Positions 43,264-51,548 of a DNA stretch of 64,000 nt are shown in pieces (position 1 is the first letter of the stretch; every line of letters begins with the position of its first letter). The stretch comes from an uncultured Holophagaceae bacterium (GTDB lineage: Bacteria > Acidobacteriota > Holophagae > Holophagales > Holophagaceae). The notes under the pieces are model-generated. The model made no database searches and was not told the origin of the DNA. It was given only the letters and a program-made list of their open reading frames with translations. The stretch covers positions 25,328 to 89,327 of the forward strand of contig CAISFO010000047.1 in NCBI GenBank assembly GCA_903884655.1, read 5' to 3'. Both the position numbers and the translations under genes were made by a program.

Positions 43264-43914
43264 TCAGGGTGTTCTCCGGAAGGCCTCGATGAGCAGTTCG
43301 GCCAGCGGCCGGAGGCGCCCAGGTTCACTCAGATAGGCGCCTCGGGCCGCGACGAGCCGAGCTGAGGAGCGGCCCAGGATGGCGGTTTCCACCAGGCCAT
43401 GGGCCTTGAGGGTGCCACCGGTCTGGACCAGGTCCACGATGGCGTCGGCCAGACCCAGCAGGGGTGCCAGTTCGGCGCTGCTGCTGAGGGGTACCAGCTC
43501 GGCGGTGAGGTCTTCCTTCGCTAGCCAGGCTTCAGTGGCCTTGGGGAACTTGGTGGCCAGCCGCAGGTGGGGCTTGGCCCGCAGGGCGTCCAGGGTGACC
43601 CCGGCCTTGGCGCACAGCGACAGCCGGCAGGCACCGAAGCCGAGATCGGCCAGTTCCAGCAAGTCCATGTCCATCTCGTCCAGGGTGTCGGAACCCACGA
43701 TGCCGAGGCTGGCCACACCGGCGGCCACGTAGCGGGGCAGGTCCGCCCCCTTCAACAGCAGGACGGCCACACCTGGGGTGGCGGTGGGGATCTGGAGCAC
43801 CCGGGACTTCAGGGCTTCAGTGTCCAGCGCCAGGGGGGTGCCTGCGAGCTTGGGCACCAGCTCGTCTCCGAGGCGGCCCTTGGGAAAGGCGATGAGAAGG
43901 GTCTGGTGGCTCAT
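43264..43914 (-). CDS. hisG: ATP phosphoribosyltransferase catalytic subunit, short form
   Basis: The 216-residue enzyme makes phosphoribosyl-ATP, the first step of histidine synthesis. It matches the short HisG: LLIAFPKGRL, GADLPRYVAAGVASLGIVGSDTLDE, and the phosphoribosyl-binding ADAIVDLVQTGGTLKAHGL. It lacks the C-terminal regulatory domain of long HisG and therefore needs HisZ, encoded directly upstream with an ATGA overlap. It is the last gene of the minus-strand his operon. Confidence 0.96.
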   Translation of the reverse strand: MSHQTLLIAFPKGRLGDELVPKLAGTPLALDTEALKSRVLQIPTATPGVAVLLLKGADLPRYVAAGVASLGIVGSDTLDEMDMDLLELADLGFGACRLSLCAKAGVTLDALRAKPHLRLATKFPKATEAWLAKEDLTAELVPLSSSAELAPLLGLADAIVDLVQTGGTLKAHGLVETAILGRSSARLVAARGAYLSEPGRLRPLAELLIEAFRRTP

Positions 43915-44879
43915 TGAAGCGCCTCGAAGAGGTCGGGCCGGGTGGCGGCCAGGTCCAGGAGGCGCGACAGGCGCACACAGAAGCCTGCCGCCTGCCAGGG
44001 TCTTCCCAGGCCCGGGAAGAGCCGGTCATAGCGGCCGCCGGAAGCCAGCTCCTGCTGGGCGCCCGGGGCCCAGAGGCGCAGGGTCGGGCCGGTGTAGAAG
44101 CCCAGGCCGGCCACGTCGGCGAGGTCCACCCGCAGTTCCAGGTTGGGTGGCAGGATGGGCAGCAGGGCCTGGAGGGCCTTCTCCATGTGCAGGCGCTCGT
44201 CCTGCAGCAAGTCGGAATAGGGGCTCGAAGCCAGGGCGCCCAGGGTGCCGGGTCCGTCCAGTTCCGACAGCAGCGCCTCGGCGTGGGCCGCCAGGCGGGC
44301 TGCGGAGGGATGGCCGTCCAGGGCTTCTTTCACGCGATGGGGCGCGCGCCGGGAAAGGGCCGCCACCACCGCATCGGCGAGTTCCCCGAAGATGCCTTCG
44401 GCTTCCAGGGGACGCCGAACCAGGGCTGCGTTGCCCATGTGCAGAATGGCGCTCTTCAACCCCAGCAGGCCGGGGATGGCCATGAGCAGCTTGGCCAGCT
44501 CCAGGTCGGCCTCATCGGCGGATTCCCCCTCGGTCTGGATGCGCTCGCAGCCCACCTCGAAGCGCTCCACGGCCTCCCAGGGCTGGGCCGGGCGGCGGAA
44601 TACAGCGCCGGCATAAGAAATCCTGGGTGGCGGCGTGGGGAAGCGGCGGGCCAGGACGCCGGCGAGGGCAGTGGTGAAGTCCCAGCGCAGGGCCACCAGG
44701 TCGTCCCCATCAAAGAAGCGCAGGGCGACGGCGGGCACGGGATCGCGCATCACCAGAGAGGGATGGAGCTCCCGGTAGCCGTGGGTTTCCAGCAGTCCCA
44801 TGAGGGAGTCCTCCCAGCGGCGGAGGCGGCCTGCGGCGTTGAAGAGGAGGTCGGGGAAGTGGGGGGTGCGGACGGGCAT
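43911..44879 (-). CDS. hisZ: ATP phosphoribosyltransferase regulatory subunit
   Basis: The 322-residue protein is a histidyl-tRNA synthetase paralogue: class II core with YRELHPSLVMRDPV, RWDFTTALAGVLARR, and GFYTGPTLRLWAPG, ASGGRYDRLFPG. It lacks the anticodon-binding domain and forms a hetero-octamer with short HisG, giving histidine feedback. The start at 44879 overlaps the hisIE stop by one base; a longer frame upstream is not homologous. Confidence 0.93.
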   Translation of the reverse strand: MPVRTPHFPDLLFNAAGRLRRWEDSLMGLLETHGYRELHPSLVMRDPVPAVALRFFDGDDLVALRWDFTTALAGVLARRFPTPPPRISYAGAVFRRPAQPWEAVERFEVGCERIQTEGESADEADLELAKLLMAIPGLLGLKSAILHMGNAALVRRPLEAEGIFGELADAVVAALSRRAPHRVKEALDGHPSAARLAAHAEALLSELDGPGTLGALASSPYSDLLQDERLHMEKALQALLPILPPNLELRVDLADVAGLGFYTGPTLRLWAPGAQQELASGGRYDRLFPGLGRPWQAAGFCVRLSRLLDLAATRPDLFEALQ

Positions 44880-45502
44880 CAGGCGGGCCCTCCCGTGCGG
44901 TCCGCATGGCGCTGGTGGAGCACCTCCACCACCTCCAGCAGGCTGGCGCCCCGCTCCAGAAGGAGCATGTCCAGGTGGAAGAGCAGGTCCGCGGCCTCGC
45001 CGATGAATTCCGCCTGGTCGTCGTTCTTCGCGGCGAGGATCACTTCGCCGGCCTCTTCCACCACCTTCTTGGCGATGCGGTCCACGCCCTGGGCGAAGAG
45101 CTTCTGCGTGTAGCTGCCGCCGAGGTTGGCGCTGGCCTTGCGGGACTGCAGCAGGGCCTCCAGGCGGCCCAGCCAGGGCAGGGTGGCGGGCCAAGGCTCG
45201 CCATCGAAGCAGGACTGCGTGCCCCGGTGGCAGCTCGGTCCCTCGGGCTCGGCGAGGATGAGCAGGGCGTCGGCATCGCAGTCCGGCCTGATCTGGACGA
45301 GCCTCAGGCGGTTGCCGCTGGTTTCGCCCTTGGTCCAGAGGGCCTGGCGCGAGCGGCTCCAGAAGGTCACGAAGCCCGTGTCGAGAGTGATCTGCAGGGC
45401 GTCGCGGTTGAGCCAGGCCACCATGCGGACTTCGCCGGAGCGGTCCTGCACGATGCCGGGGATGAGGCCGTCTGGGCCGAAGGTGAGGCGGTCGATGTCC
45501 AT
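44879..45502 (-). CDS. hisIE: Bifunctional phosphoribosyl-AMP cyclohydrolase / phosphoribosyl-ATP pyrophosphatase
   Basis: The 207-residue protein performs steps 2 and 3 of histidine synthesis. The HisI half shows VRMVAWLNRDAL, FWSRSRQALWTKGETSGN, and the metal-binding DCDADALL and CHRGTQSCF. The HisE half (from ~residue 110) has SYTQKLFAQGVDRIAKKVVEEAGEV and the E-rich pyrophosphatase helix ending in ADLLFHLDMLL. It starts one base after hisF ends. Confidence 0.95.
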   Translation of the reverse strand: MDIDRLTFGPDGLIPGIVQDRSGEVRMVAWLNRDALQITLDTGFVTFWSRSRQALWTKGETSGNRLRLVQIRPDCDADALLILAEPEGPSCHRGTQSCFDGEPWPATLPWLGRLEALLQSRKASANLGGSYTQKLFAQGVDRIAKKVVEEAGEVILAAKNDDQAEFIGEAADLLFHLDMLLLERGASLLEVVEVLHQRHADRTGGPA

Positions 45503-45503
45503 G

Positions 45504-46256
45504 TCAGATCCGTACGAGGATGTCGTTCTGGGCGAGGTAGGCCTTGAGCCGGGGGATGGGCAGGATGCCCTCGTGGAAGAGCGTGGCGGCCAGCACCGCG
45601 TCGGCGCCGTGCTCCAGGGCCTCGAGGAAGTGGATCTCCAGCCCCGCGCCGCCGGAGGCGATGAGGGGGATGGGCAGCTGCGAAGCCTGCTCCAGCAGCT
45701 GCACATCGAAGCCATCGCCGGTGCCATCGCGGTCCATGGAGGTGAGCAGGATTTCACCGGCGCCCAGTTCGTTCAGCTCCCAGAGCCATTCCAGGGCCGA
45801 GCGGTCCGTGGGCTCGGTGCCACCCTTCAAATACACCCGCCAGCCCAGGTCGGAGTCGCGTTTCACGTCCACCGCCGCCACCACGCACTGGCGTCCGAAG
45901 GCGTCGGCCAGCTCGGTCACCAGCGTGGGGCGCAGGGAGGCGGCGGTGTTCACCCCCACCTTGTCCGCCCCGGCACGGAGGAGGCTGCGGGCATCGGTGA
46001 CGCTGGACACGCCGCCGCCCACGGTGAAGGGAATGCTCAGCTCCCGGGCCACGTCCCGCACCCAGGCTTCGCGCGTGCCCCGGTTCTCCAGGGAGGCCGT
46101 GATGTCGAGGAAGACCAGTTCGTCGGCGCCTTCGGCGTCGTAGCGGCGGGCCAGTTCCACGGGATGGCCGAGGTCGCGCAGCTCCTTGAACTGGATGCCC
46201 TTCACCACGCGGCCGTTCTTCACGTCGAGGCAGGGAATGATGCGCTTGGCGGGCAT
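45504..46256 (-). CDS. hisF: Imidazole glycerol phosphate synthase cyclase subunit
   Basis: The 250-residue TIM-barrel works with HisH to form imidazole glycerol phosphate and AICAR. Motifs: RIIPCLDVKNGRVVKG with catalytic Asp, PFTVGGGV, GADKVGVNTAA, LTSMDRDGTGDGFD with the second catalytic Asp, and IASGGAG. The ATG overlaps the hisA stop by one base. Confidence 0.97.
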   Translation of the reverse strand: MPAKRIIPCLDVKNGRVVKGIQFKELRDLGHPVELARRYDAEGADELVFLDITASLENRGTREAWVRDVARELSIPFTVGGGVSSVTDARSLLRAGADKVGVNTAASLRPTLVTELADAFGRQCVVAAVDVKRDSDLGWRVYLKGGTEPTDRSALEWLWELNELGAGEILLTSMDRDGTGDGFDVQLLEQASQLPIPLIASGGAGLEIHFLEALEHGADAVLAATLFHEGILPIPRLKAYLAQNDILVRI

Positions 46257-46969
46257 CAGGCCACCCCTTCCAGGGCGGCGCGGGTACGGGGATCGTCCAG
46301 GGGGATGAAGCCCTCCATGAGGGCCTTGCCACTGATGGCCCCCACGATGCCGGGAATGACTGACAGCGGCTCCAGGTCGGAGATGGCCTTGACGCCGCCC
46401 GAGGCCTGCACCTCGAATCCGGCACCGGCGACCCACCTGGCGGCCTCGATGCCGGGGCCTTCCAGGGTGCCGTCCCGGCTCACATCAGTGACCAGGGCTC
46501 GGCTGAAGCCGAGGGCTTTCAGGGCCGCGAAGACGTCCGTGGAAGTCGTGGCGCTGGGGGATTGCCAGCCCCGGGTGACGATGCGGTCCCCCTTCATGTC
46601 GAGGGCGGCGATGATGTGGTGGATGGACAGACCCTTGAGCTCGCTGGGTTGTTCCACGGCCAGGGTCCCCACCACCGCGTCGAAGCCCAGTTCCAGGACC
46701 TCTTCGATGGCGCGACGGTCACGCAGGCCGCCGCCCACCTGGAAGCGGATCTCGGGAAACCTGGCCGGGATCTCCGTGAACCGGCCCTGGCGCGGGCGTC
46801 CAAAGGCGCCATCCAGGTCCACCAGATGGATGCGGCGGGCGCCGGCTTCCTCCAGCTGCAGGATCCAGTCCTCGGGATCCAGGTCGTAGAACGTGGCCTG
46901 GGTTGGGTCTCCGTGGCGCAGCCGCACCAGGCGGCCCTGCATCAGGTCGAGGCTCGGGATCAGTTGCAT
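46256..46969 (-). CDS. hisA: Phosphoribosylformimino-5-aminoimidazole carboxamide ribotide isomerase
   Basis: The 237-residue TIM-barrel opens the ribose ring of ProFAR. Motifs: LIPSLDLMQGRLVRL with the first catalytic Asp, LVDLDGAFGRP, FQVGGGLRD, VVGTLAVEQP, TDVSRDGTLEGPG with the second catalytic Asp, and QASGGV. It resembles HisF next door, reflecting their common ancestry. It starts 10 bases before the hisH stop. Confidence 0.95.
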   Translation of the reverse strand: MQLIPSLDLMQGRLVRLRHGDPTQATFYDLDPEDWILQLEEAGARRIHLVDLDGAFGRPRQGRFTEIPARFPEIRFQVGGGLRDRRAIEEVLELGFDAVVGTLAVEQPSELKGLSIHHIIAALDMKGDRIVTRGWQSPSATTSTDVFAALKALGFSRALVTDVSRDGTLEGPGIEAARWVAGAGFEVQASGGVKAISDLEPLSVIPGIVGAISGKALMEGFIPLDDPRTRAALEGVA

Positions 46970-47598
46970 GGCGCCTCCGGTTCGGGGGTCGACGCGCCCA
47001 TCCAGGCGAGGGCGGATTTGAGCAGGAGCAGGCCGGTCGGCCCCGATTTCTCGGGGTGGGGCTGGAAGCCCATGACCGTGCCCCGGGCCTCGATGGCCGC
47101 GAAGGGCCGGCCGTGGTCCGCCACGTAGACGGTGTCCACCGCGGGCTCCAGGGCATAGCTGTGGACGAAGTAGAGCCATCCGCCATTGGCGTTTGGGAGT
47201 GCGGGGTGGGTCCGGTTCAGGCGCACCTGGCTCCAGCCCATGTGGGGCACTTTGACGCCGGGACCCAGGCGGCGCACGATGCCGGGGATGAGGCCGAGGC
47301 CGCTGGCTTTGGGCGCTTCCTCGCTGCCCTCGGCAAGGAGCTGGAGGCCCAGGCAGATGCCGAGGAGGGGACGGCCTTCGGCCACGAGGCTGGGCAGCAC
47401 GCGCCACCAGCCCCGCTCCCGCAGGGACCGCTGGGCGGACTCGAAATGGCCCACACCAGGCAGGACGATGGGTCCGCTCAGCTCGGCCTGATCGGGTGTG
47501 GCGGCACGCCGGTACACCAGGCCCAGGCGGTCGAGGGCGCCTTCCAGCGAGGCCAGGTTGCCGGCGTCGTAGTCAATGAGGGTGATGGGCAGGCTCAT
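46960..47598 (-). CDS. hisH: Imidazole glycerol phosphate synthase glutaminase subunit
   Basis: The 212-residue class I glutamine amidotransferase supplies ammonia to HisF. Motifs: IDYDAGNL, PGVGHF, nucleophile Cys in LLGICLGLQLL, YFVHSY, and catalytic His-Glu in GFQPHPEKSG. The ATG at 47598 overlaps the hisB stop (ATGA). Confidence 0.96.
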   Translation of the reverse strand: MSLPITLIDYDAGNLASLEGALDRLGLVYRRAATPDQAELSGPIVLPGVGHFESAQRSLRERGWWRVLPSLVAEGRPLLGICLGLQLLAEGSEEAPKASGLGLIPGIVRRLGPGVKVPHMGWSQVRLNRTHPALPNANGGWLYFVHSYALEPAVDTVYVADHGRPFAAIEARGTVMGFQPHPEKSGPTGLLLLKSALAWMGASTPEPEAPCN

Positions 47599-48179
47599 GC
47601 GGATAGGGTTCCCTTGGTGGAGGGCACGCCGCCGCCTTCGATGCGGGTGGCCTGCCGGAGGGCGCGGGCCAGGGCCTTGAACAGGGCCTCGACCTTGTGG
47701 TGGGTGTTCACGCCGCGCAGCAGATCGGCGTGGATGGCCAGGCCGCCCCGGGTTGCCAGCGCGATGAAGAATTCGCGCACCATCTCCACCTGGAACCCGT
47801 CGCCCAGGATCAGGGGGGGTAGGTCCGCGTGGAATTCGCACCAGGGACGGCCGGAAAGATCGACGACGACCCTTGCCAGGGCCTCATCCAGGGGCACATA
47901 GGCGTGGGCGAAGCGGGCCAGACCGGCGCGGTCGCCGAGGGCCTCCTTCAGTACTTCACCCAGGCAAAGACCCACATCCTCCACTAGGTGGTGGCTGTCC
48001 ACGGGCAGGTCGCCCTTGGCCTCGAGGGTCAGCCCGAAACCGCCGTGCTTGGCCAGCTGCATCAGCATGTGGTCGAAGTAGGAGAGGCCTGTCTGGATGT
48101 GGGCCTCGCCGCCATCCAGGTCGAGCGTCAGCTTGATCTGGGTCTCGGCGGTCGCACGTTGGAGGGAGGCGGTCCTCAT
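47595..48179 (-). CDS. hisB: Imidazoleglycerol-phosphate dehydratase
   Basis: The 194-residue Mn-dependent enzyme shows the duplicated metal-binding pattern: GLSYFDHMLMQLAKHGGF, DSHHLVEDVGLCLGEVL, and the second-half EFFIALATRGGLAIH and NTHHKVEALFKALARAL. It is the monofunctional form, without the N-terminal phosphatase domain of enterobacterial HisB. The start overlaps the stop of the hisC fusion gene (ATGA). Confidence 0.97.
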   Translation of the reverse strand: MRTASLQRATAETQIKLTLDLDGGEAHIQTGLSYFDHMLMQLAKHGGFGLTLEAKGDLPVDSHHLVEDVGLCLGEVLKEALGDRAGLARFAHAYVPLDEALARVVVDLSGRPWCEFHADLPPLILGDGFQVEMVREFFIALATRGGLAIHADLLRGVNTHHKVEALFKALARALRQATRIEGGGVPSTKGTLSA

Positions 48180-49957
48180 GGCAGCTCCTGGTTCAGTGTC
48201 GGGAAAAGGTCGCGCAGGCTAGCGAAGGAAAGGTCCCCAGCGGCGGCGAAGCGGCCGCGGTCCGGACCCAGGGCCGCGAAGCGCCACCGCAGCTCGGGCC
48301 GGAGGGCCGCGGCAGCCCGCAGGCAGCGGGCATCGTCGATGGTATCGCCCACGAACAGGATCTCCTCGGCGCGGAAGGCATCGGCCAGCTGCAGCAGGCC
48401 CGCGGGCTCGGGCTTGCGCAGGTGGGGGGCCGCGTCGCAGACCGCGGGCAGCTCGAAGCCGAGCACACGCCAGGCGAGCAGCAGTTCTTCCGGGGGACGT
48501 CCTGTAAGGATGGCCAGATCACGACCGGTGGCGCGGAGTTCCTCCAGGGTCACCAGGGGGCGCTCCATGAGAATGGTCTCGGCGTAGTGCTTCTGGACCA
48601 CGGCCTGGGCCCCGGGTTCCAGGGCCTGGATGCGCGCCTCCAGTTCCGGGAAGCCGCGGCCCTCGGTGCCTTCGATCACCGGCTGCAGATCCACGTTGCC
48701 GTAGGCTTCCGCCAGGGCCAAGGCTCCAGCGGTCAGGCGGAAGTCATTGTTGAAACCGCCCAGGCGCTTGAAGGCCTGGAAGGTTCCGTCGGACCAGGGC
48801 AGGGCGGGTCGCAGCTCGCCCAGGGCTCGGGCCACGGCCTCCATGAAGCTGCGGTCCGCATCGATGAGCACACCGTCGATGTCCAGCACCAGCAGTCGCC
48901 GTCGCTGCCTAGGCGCGGGGGCGGGCAGGGTCGCGCCCAGGGCCGAGGCCACCCGGGTGGTGTCCTGCTCCGAGGGCAGGGTGACCCTGGCCGCGTCGGT
49001 GCCGGGCAGGCGACGCACCTTCATGCCCGCGGCCTCCAGGGCCTGCGAGGGATCCGGTGAGATGTGCAGGAAGTTGGCGGAACTGGGGGCGGCGGTGTGG
49101 GCTGAAAGCGAGGCGGACAGCCGGTCCCGGCGCTCGGGCACGGCGCGCACGGCGGCCTCGAAATCCGCGGCGAAATCCAGGGCCACATCCAGCGCTTCCA
49201 GGCTGGCCGCAGGCAAGGAGTAGGGCAGCTGCAGGGTCGTGAGCTTGGCCACCAGGGCCGGATCGCCAAGGAGGTAGCCGATGCGCCAGGCGGCGGAGGC
49301 CAGGGCCTTGCTGAAGGTCCGCAGCAGCAGCACGTTCGGATAGCGGTCCACGGCGAGGCGGTGGGTGGCCGAACCGAACTCCGCGTAGGCCTCGTCCAGA
49401 ACCACCAGGGGCGGCACCGGCCGGGCGGCGGCGGCGGCCAGCAGGGGTTCCAGGTCTGCAGGTGGGAGCCAGGCGCCGGTGGGGTTGTTGGGCAGGGTCA
49501 GCCAGACCTGGCGGCAGTCCAGCGCCTCGATCCAGGGTTCCAGGGGGAAACCGGTGCCCTGGGGCACCAGGCGCACCCGACCCACGTGCCGCCGCACCAG
49601 CAGCGGGTAGAGGCTGAAGCCGGGATCGGGGATGGCCACCGTGTCACCGGCGCTGAGGCCCGCCATGGCCACCAGGTCCAGCAGGGCACCGGAAGAGGGG
49701 CCCAGCAGCAGGCCGCCCTCGGGGGCGCCCAGGCGCCGCTGCAGGCGCTCGGTGAGCTCGGCCTGGCGCTCGGGATAGAGGTTGAAGGGCAGGTTCTGGA
49801 GGCGCGCCAGCAGGGCTTCCCGGGCGGCCTGGGGCCAGTCCGCCGAGGCTTCGTTCATGTGCAGGCGCAGACCCGTCGGCGGTTCGGCGGGCCGCTGATA
49901 GCCGGGCAGGTCGGAGAGGTCGGGACGGAGGAAAGACGACATGAATGGACTCGGCAT
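48176..49957 (-). CDS. hisC: Histidinol-phosphate aminotransferase fused to a HAD phosphatase
   Basis: The 593-residue protein has two parts. Residues ~1-345 are a fold-type I aminotransferase of the HisC kind: LHMNEASADWP, LPNNPTGAW, DEAYAEF, and the PLP lysine K217 in RTFSKAL. Residues ~353-593 are a HAD hydrolase: LDIDGVLID (D359, D361), ILTGRPPEE, RKPEP and FVGDTIDDA. No other histidinol-phosphate phosphatase is in this otherwise complete operon, so the HAD part probably fills that step. As I recall, related HAD domains are fused to HisB in oomycetes. Starts at 49957 or 49942 are both possible. Confidence 0.9.
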   Translation of the reverse strand: MPSPFMSSFLRPDLSDLPGYQRPAEPPTGLRLHMNEASADWPQAAREALLARLQNLPFNLYPERQAELTERLQRRLGAPEGGLLLGPSSGALLDLVAMAGLSAGDTVAIPDPGFSLYPLLVRRHVGRVRLVPQGTGFPLEPWIEALDCRQVWLTLPNNPTGAWLPPADLEPLLAAAAARPVPPLVVLDEAYAEFGSATHRLAVDRYPNVLLLRTFSKALASAAWRIGYLLGDPALVAKLTTLQLPYSLPAASLEALDVALDFAADFEAAVRAVPERRDRLSASLSAHTAAPSSANFLHISPDPSQALEAAGMKVRRLPGTDAARVTLPSEQDTTRVASALGATLPAPAPRQRRRLLVLDIDGVLIDADRSFMEAVARALGELRPALPWSDGTFQAFKRLGGFNNDFRLTAGALALAEAYGNVDLQPVIEGTEGRGFPELEARIQALEPGAQAVVQKHYAETILMERPLVTLEELRATGRDLAILTGRPPEELLLAWRVLGFELPAVCDAAPHLRKPEPAGLLQLADAFRAEEILFVGDTIDDARCLRAAAALRPELRWRFAALGPDRGRFAAAGDLSFASLRDLFPTLNQELP

Positions 49958-50022
49958 GAGGGTAGGAGGAAACCTGGCTTCAGGAGGGAGAAGCGGGTCG
50001 GGGCGCCGGTGGGCAGCTCCGC

Positions 50023-51357
50023 CTAGAGATGGCGGGCGCGGAGGGCGGCGCTGCGGGCGTGGTGGGTGAGGCCTTCGGCTTCTGCCAGCCGCTCGACCCA
50101 GGGGGCCATGGTGGCGGCGTCCTGCGCCGAGAGCCGAAGGAGGCTCTGGCGCTTCAGGAAGGTGGCCACCCCCAGGGGGCTGGTGTAGCGGGCGCTGCGA
50201 TCCGTGGGCAGGACGTGGTTGGGGCCCGCACCATAGTCACCAAAGGATTCCGCGCTGGCACTGCCGATGAACACGGCGCCCGCAGTGGTCAGGAAAGGCA
50301 GCCACGCATCGGGATCGGCCACTTCCAACTCCAGGTGTTCTGGAGCCCAGGCCTGGGCCAGGGCGATGGCGAGCTCACGCTCCGCCCACACCAGACGCCC
50401 GTGGGTGGCCAGGCTCTGCTCGAGAATGGTCCGGCGGGGCGAGGCGACCGTGCGGGCCCGCAACTCGTTGTCGACGGCCTTCAACAGGGCGCGGTCAGCA
50501 CTCACGAGCACGGCGGCGGCATCGGGATCATGTTCGGCCTGGGCCATGAGGTCTTCCGCCAGCCAGACGGGATTGGTTGTGCCGTCGGCGATGACGAGCA
50601 GCTCTGTGGGACCCGCCAGGGCGTCGATGCCGCAGGTGCCGATGAGCTGCCGCTTGGCCTCCGCCACGAAGCGGTTGCCGGGTCCGGCGATGAGATCCAC
50701 GGCGGGTTCCCCGTAGGCCAGCCAGCCCAGGCCCTGGGCGCCGCCAAAGGGATAGAGTTCGGTGAGCCCCAGCTCCGCCGCGCAGGCCAGCACCAGGGGG
50801 TCCACGCCCCAGGCGCCAGGCAGGGTGGACTGGGGCTTGGGCGGCGTGACTCCGACGATGCGCGTCACGCCCGCCACCTGGGCGGGGATGACCGTCATGG
50901 CCAAGGTCGAGGGGTAGAAGGCCCGGCCGCCGGGGATGTAGACACCCGCCGTCTTGAGGGCGCACCAGCGTTCGCCCACGGTGCCACCGCCAGGCAGAGT
51001 CAGCTCCAGATCCTGGAGGCAGGTGCGCTGGCCTTGGGCGAAGCGCCGGATGTTCGCGATCATCTCGCGGAGCGCCGCCATGAGATCGGGCTGGCGGCGA
51101 TCCAGGTCAACCCGGGCGGCCTCCAAGGCGGACACGGGTATGCGGATGGAGGCGGCCTCCAACAGGACACCATCCAGGCGTTGGGTCCAGGCCATGGCCG
51201 CGGCCGTGCCATGCCGGCGCACGTCGGCGAGGATGGCCGTCACGGCCTTCCGCGTCTCCTCCTCCGTCTGCCCGCTTCTGGCCAGTGAGGCCACCCACCC
51301 GGGCACTTCCGCCCGGTCGATCAGGTCATGGCTGGAGATGAAGTAACACCTGTACAC
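50023..51357 (-). CDS. hisD: Histidinol dehydrogenase
   Basis: The 444-residue Zn enzyme makes the last two oxidations to histidine. Motifs: GGTVGERWCALKTAGVYIPGG, TPPKP, PFGGAQGLGWLAYG, DLIAGPGNRFVAEAKRQL, IDALAGPTELLVIAD, DLMAQAEHDPDAAAVLVS, and PEHLEL with GAVFIGSASAESFGDYGAGPNHVLPT (in parts). The GTG at 51357 gives the family length; a TTG at 51405 would add 16 unconserved residues. Neither has a strong ribosome binding site. First gene of the his operon, 191 bases after lpxC. Confidence 0.93.
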   Translation of the reverse strand: MYRCYFISSHDLIDRAEVPGWVASLARSGQTEEETRKAVTAILADVRRHGTAAAMAWTQRLDGVLLEAASIRIPVSALEAARVDLDRRQPDLMAALREMIANIRRFAQGQRTCLQDLELTLPGGGTVGERWCALKTAGVYIPGGRAFYPSTLAMTVIPAQVAGVTRIVGVTPPKPQSTLPGAWGVDPLVLACAAELGLTELYPFGGAQGLGWLAYGEPAVDLIAGPGNRFVAEAKRQLIGTCGIDALAGPTELLVIADGTTNPVWLAEDLMAQAEHDPDAAAVLVSADRALLKAVDNELRARTVASPRRTILEQSLATHGRLVWAERELAIALAQAWAPEHLELEVADPDAWLPFLTTAGAVFIGSASAESFGDYGAGPNHVLPTDRSARYTSPLGVATFLKRQSLLRLSAQDAATMAPWVERLAEAEGLTHHARSAALRARHL

Positions 51358-51477
51358 CTCTCGGGTGGAAACAACATGCTGCCAGCTTCCGGGGCTGTGT
51401 CGCAACAGGAAATCGAAGAAGACGCGGAAGGAGCCACTGACGTGCGGAGTGCCGACCTTTCTGAGCGCACCCCGCAG

Positions 51478-51492
51478 GTCTCTGTCAGAGAC
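51478..51492. other. Perfect 7-bp hairpin between lpxC and hisD
   Basis: GTCTCTG-T-CAGAGAC forms a dyad in the lpxC-hisD gap. I found no run of His codons or T-box consensus here, so classical his attenuation is not evident. Could be a protein site or mRNA hairpin. Confidence 0.3.
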
Positions 51493-51548
51493 TTGGGTGT
51501 ACCTTCAGAGTGTTCCGCGACCAGCTCTCCTTAGTTCCCAGGACGCGC

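Noticed and set aside
51358..51548. T-box or His leader peptide ahead of hisD
   Set aside because: No T-box consensus and no run of His codons was found on the minus strand.
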